The notes beneath the pieces were generated by a model that saw nothing but the letters and a program-made list of their open reading frames with translations, had not been told where the DNA came from and ran no database searches. Below, piece after piece: positions 6,079 through 7,295 of a stretch of DNA of 7,295 nt. Position numbers and translations under genes: made by a program. Source of the DNA: Streptosporangiaceae bacterium (GTDB lineage: Bacteria > Actinomycetota > Actinomycetes > Streptosporangiales > Streptosporangiaceae). Each line of letters begins with the position of its first letter. Within the stretch, counting starts at the first letter, position 1. The stretch covers positions 1 to 7,295 of the forward strand of contig JASHTT010000174.1 in assembly GCA_030040415.1 (NCBI GenBank). The letters are read 5' to 3'.

Positions 6079-7295
6079 GTGAGCGCCATCCCCTCAGGCA
6101 CCGTCACGCTGCTATTCACCGACGTCCAGGGGTCGACGCGGCTGTGGGAGGCCGAGCCCGGGGCGATGGCCAAGGCGCTCCGCCGGCACGACGAGATCAT
6201 GCGTTCCTCGATCGAGCACGCGGGCGGGTACGTGTTCAAGACCGTCGGCGATTCGTTCTGCGCCGCGTTCTCGGCGGCGGGTTCAGCCCTCGCCGCAGTG
6301 CTCGAGTCGCAGCGGCAGCTCGGTGCCGAGGACTGGCCCACGAGCCGGCCGGTCAGGGTCCGGATGGGCATGCACAGCGGCGTGTGCGAGGAGCGCGACG
6401 CGGACTACTTCGGGCCGGTGGTGAACCGCGCCGCCCGGCTGGAGGCCGTCGCGCACGGCGGCCAGGTACTGGTATCCGGGGCCACGGCCGAGCTGCTGTC
6501 CGAGTCACTGGCCGACGGCGTTGGCCTGCGCGACCTCGGTGCGCACCGGCTGAAGGACCTGGGCAGGCCGGAGCAGGTGTTCCAGCTTGAGGCGCAGTTC
6601 CTGGACCTGGACTTCCCGCCGCTTGCCTCGCTGGACAACCCCGAACTGCCGAACAACCTGCCGAGCCTGGTCAGCGCGTTCGTCGGGCGGGAGGAGGAGC
6701 TCGCCGAGGTGCGCTCTTTGGTCGCGGCCGCCCGGATCGTCACGCTCACCGGTGCCGGCGGCAGCGGCAAGACGCGGCTTGCGCTGCAGGCCGCCGCCGA
6801 GCTGATCGACACGAGCCCGGACGGCGTGTGGTTCGCCGAGCTCGCCCCGGCCACGGACGGCGAGCAGATCCCGGCGGTCGTGGCCGCCGCGCTGGGCCTG
6901 CACGCCGACGCCATCTCGGCCGACGCCGCGGTCATCCAGGCGCTGGCCGGGCAGGACGCGCTGATCCTGCTTGACAACTGCGAGCACGTCATCGACGCGG
7001 CCGCGAAGTTCTGCGAGCAGCTCGGCAGGCACTGCCCGAAGGTGCGGGTGCTGGCCACCTCCCGGGAGCCGCTCGGCATCGACGGTGAGCGGGTCTATCG
7101 CGTGCCGTCGCTAACCCTGCCGCCTCGGGATGCCGATACCGCCGAGGAACTGGCCGCCTGCGACGCCGTCCGGCTGTTCACGGAGCGAGCCAGGGCGCAT
7201 GACGCCGCGTTCGGCCTGGACGAGCACTCGGCGCCGCTGGCCGCGACCATCTGCAGGCGACTGGACGGCATCCCGCTGGCCCTCGAGCTGGCCGC
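6079..7295 (+). CDS. Class III adenylyl cyclase fused to STAND/NB-ARC-type NTPase (cut by window edge)
   Basis: The visible 405 residues hold an N-terminal class III cyclase domain (about 5-172) and the start of a signalling NTPase (about 200 onward). Expected catalytic residues are all present: metal ligands D15 (LLFTDVQGST) and D58 (KTVGDSF), adenine-selecting K54 and D109, and transition-state N116 and R120 in PVVNRAARLE. It should therefore make cAMP from ATP. The NTPase has VGREEEL (202-208), Walker A GAGGSGKT (225-232), Walker B LILLDN (295-300), ATSRE (326-330) and GIPLALEL (397-404). This order is typical of large actinobacterial regulators such as mycobacterial Rv0386-like proteins, whose C-terminus often carries TPR-like repeats and sometimes a LuxR-type helix-turn-helix. 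That part lies beyond the window. The start is the GTG at 6079, because the cyclase fold begins at residue 6 (SGTVTLLFTD). Confidence 0.92.
   Translation, partial: MSAIPSGTVTLLFTDVQGSTRLWEAEPGAMAKALRRHDEIMRSSIEHAGGYVFKTVGDSFCAAFSAAGSALAAVLESQRQLGAEDWPTSRPVRVRMGMHSGVCEERDADYFGPVVNRAARLEAVAHGGQVLVSGATAELLSESLADGVGLRDLGAHRLKDLGRPEQVFQLEAQFLDLDFPPLASLDNPELPNNLPSLVSAFVGREEELAEVRSLVAAARIVTLTGAGGSGKTRLALQAAAELIDTSPDGVWFAELAPATDGEQIPAVVAAALGLHADAISADAAVIQALAGQDALILLDNCEHVIDAAAKFCEQLGRHCPKVRVLATSREPLGIDGERVYRVPSLTLPPRDADTAEELAACDAVRLFTERARAHDAAFGLDEHSAPLAATICRRLDGIPLALELA

Noticed and set aside
5439..6371. Minus-strand open frame of 310 codons across the YdeI-like gene and the cyclase start
   Set aside because: It spans two well-supported plus-strand genes and the hairpin between them, and its translation resembles nothing known.

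Overview
The window is GC-rich, uses GTG starts and shows Cys- and Ala-rich actinobacterial families (a DHA2 drug exporter, a ClpC2-like protein, a class III cyclase fused to an NTPase). It therefore most likely comes from an actinomycete chromosome. Several genes seem to lack a Shine-Dalgarno site and to start at or next to the predicted transcription start, which is also common in that phylum. No tRNA, rRNA, CRISPR array, transposase or attachment site was seen. All genes belong to ordinary chromosomal families.

Layout. On the minus strand, 1-1418 is a DHA2-type MFS multidrug exporter that runs off the left edge. It is divergent from a 257-residue ClpC2-like protein (1493-2266, plus strand), with only 74 bases between the two ATGs. 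That gap holds two nearly identical palindromes (arms GTCAAC/GTTGAC, 5-base spacer) which overlap the predicted promoter elements of both genes. Next, convergent, is a secreted protein of eight W-to-NG repeats (2316-3830, minus), probably an eight-bladed beta-propeller. A 285-base divergent gap leads to a metal-dependent amidohydrolase (4116-5315, plus), a YdeI/OmdA-family protein (about 5430-6002, plus), and an adenylyl cyclase-STAND NTPase protein (6079 to the right edge, plus). Hairpin terminator candidates follow the amidohydrolase and the YdeI-like gene, so these plus-strand genes look like separate transcription units rather than one operon.

How the genes may work together. The most interesting unit is 1-2266. 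A Clp N-domain protein with its own helix-turn-helix and no ATPase module sits back to back with a drug exporter, and two operator-like sites lie over both promoters. The simplest reading is a sensor-repressor that binds a Clp-targeting peptide or similar ligand through its Clp N-repeats, lets go of the twin operators, and so induces both itself (a decoy) and the exporter. The parts can be seen in the sequence; the ligand and the regulatory logic are inference. The remaining genes show no clear functional link to this unit.
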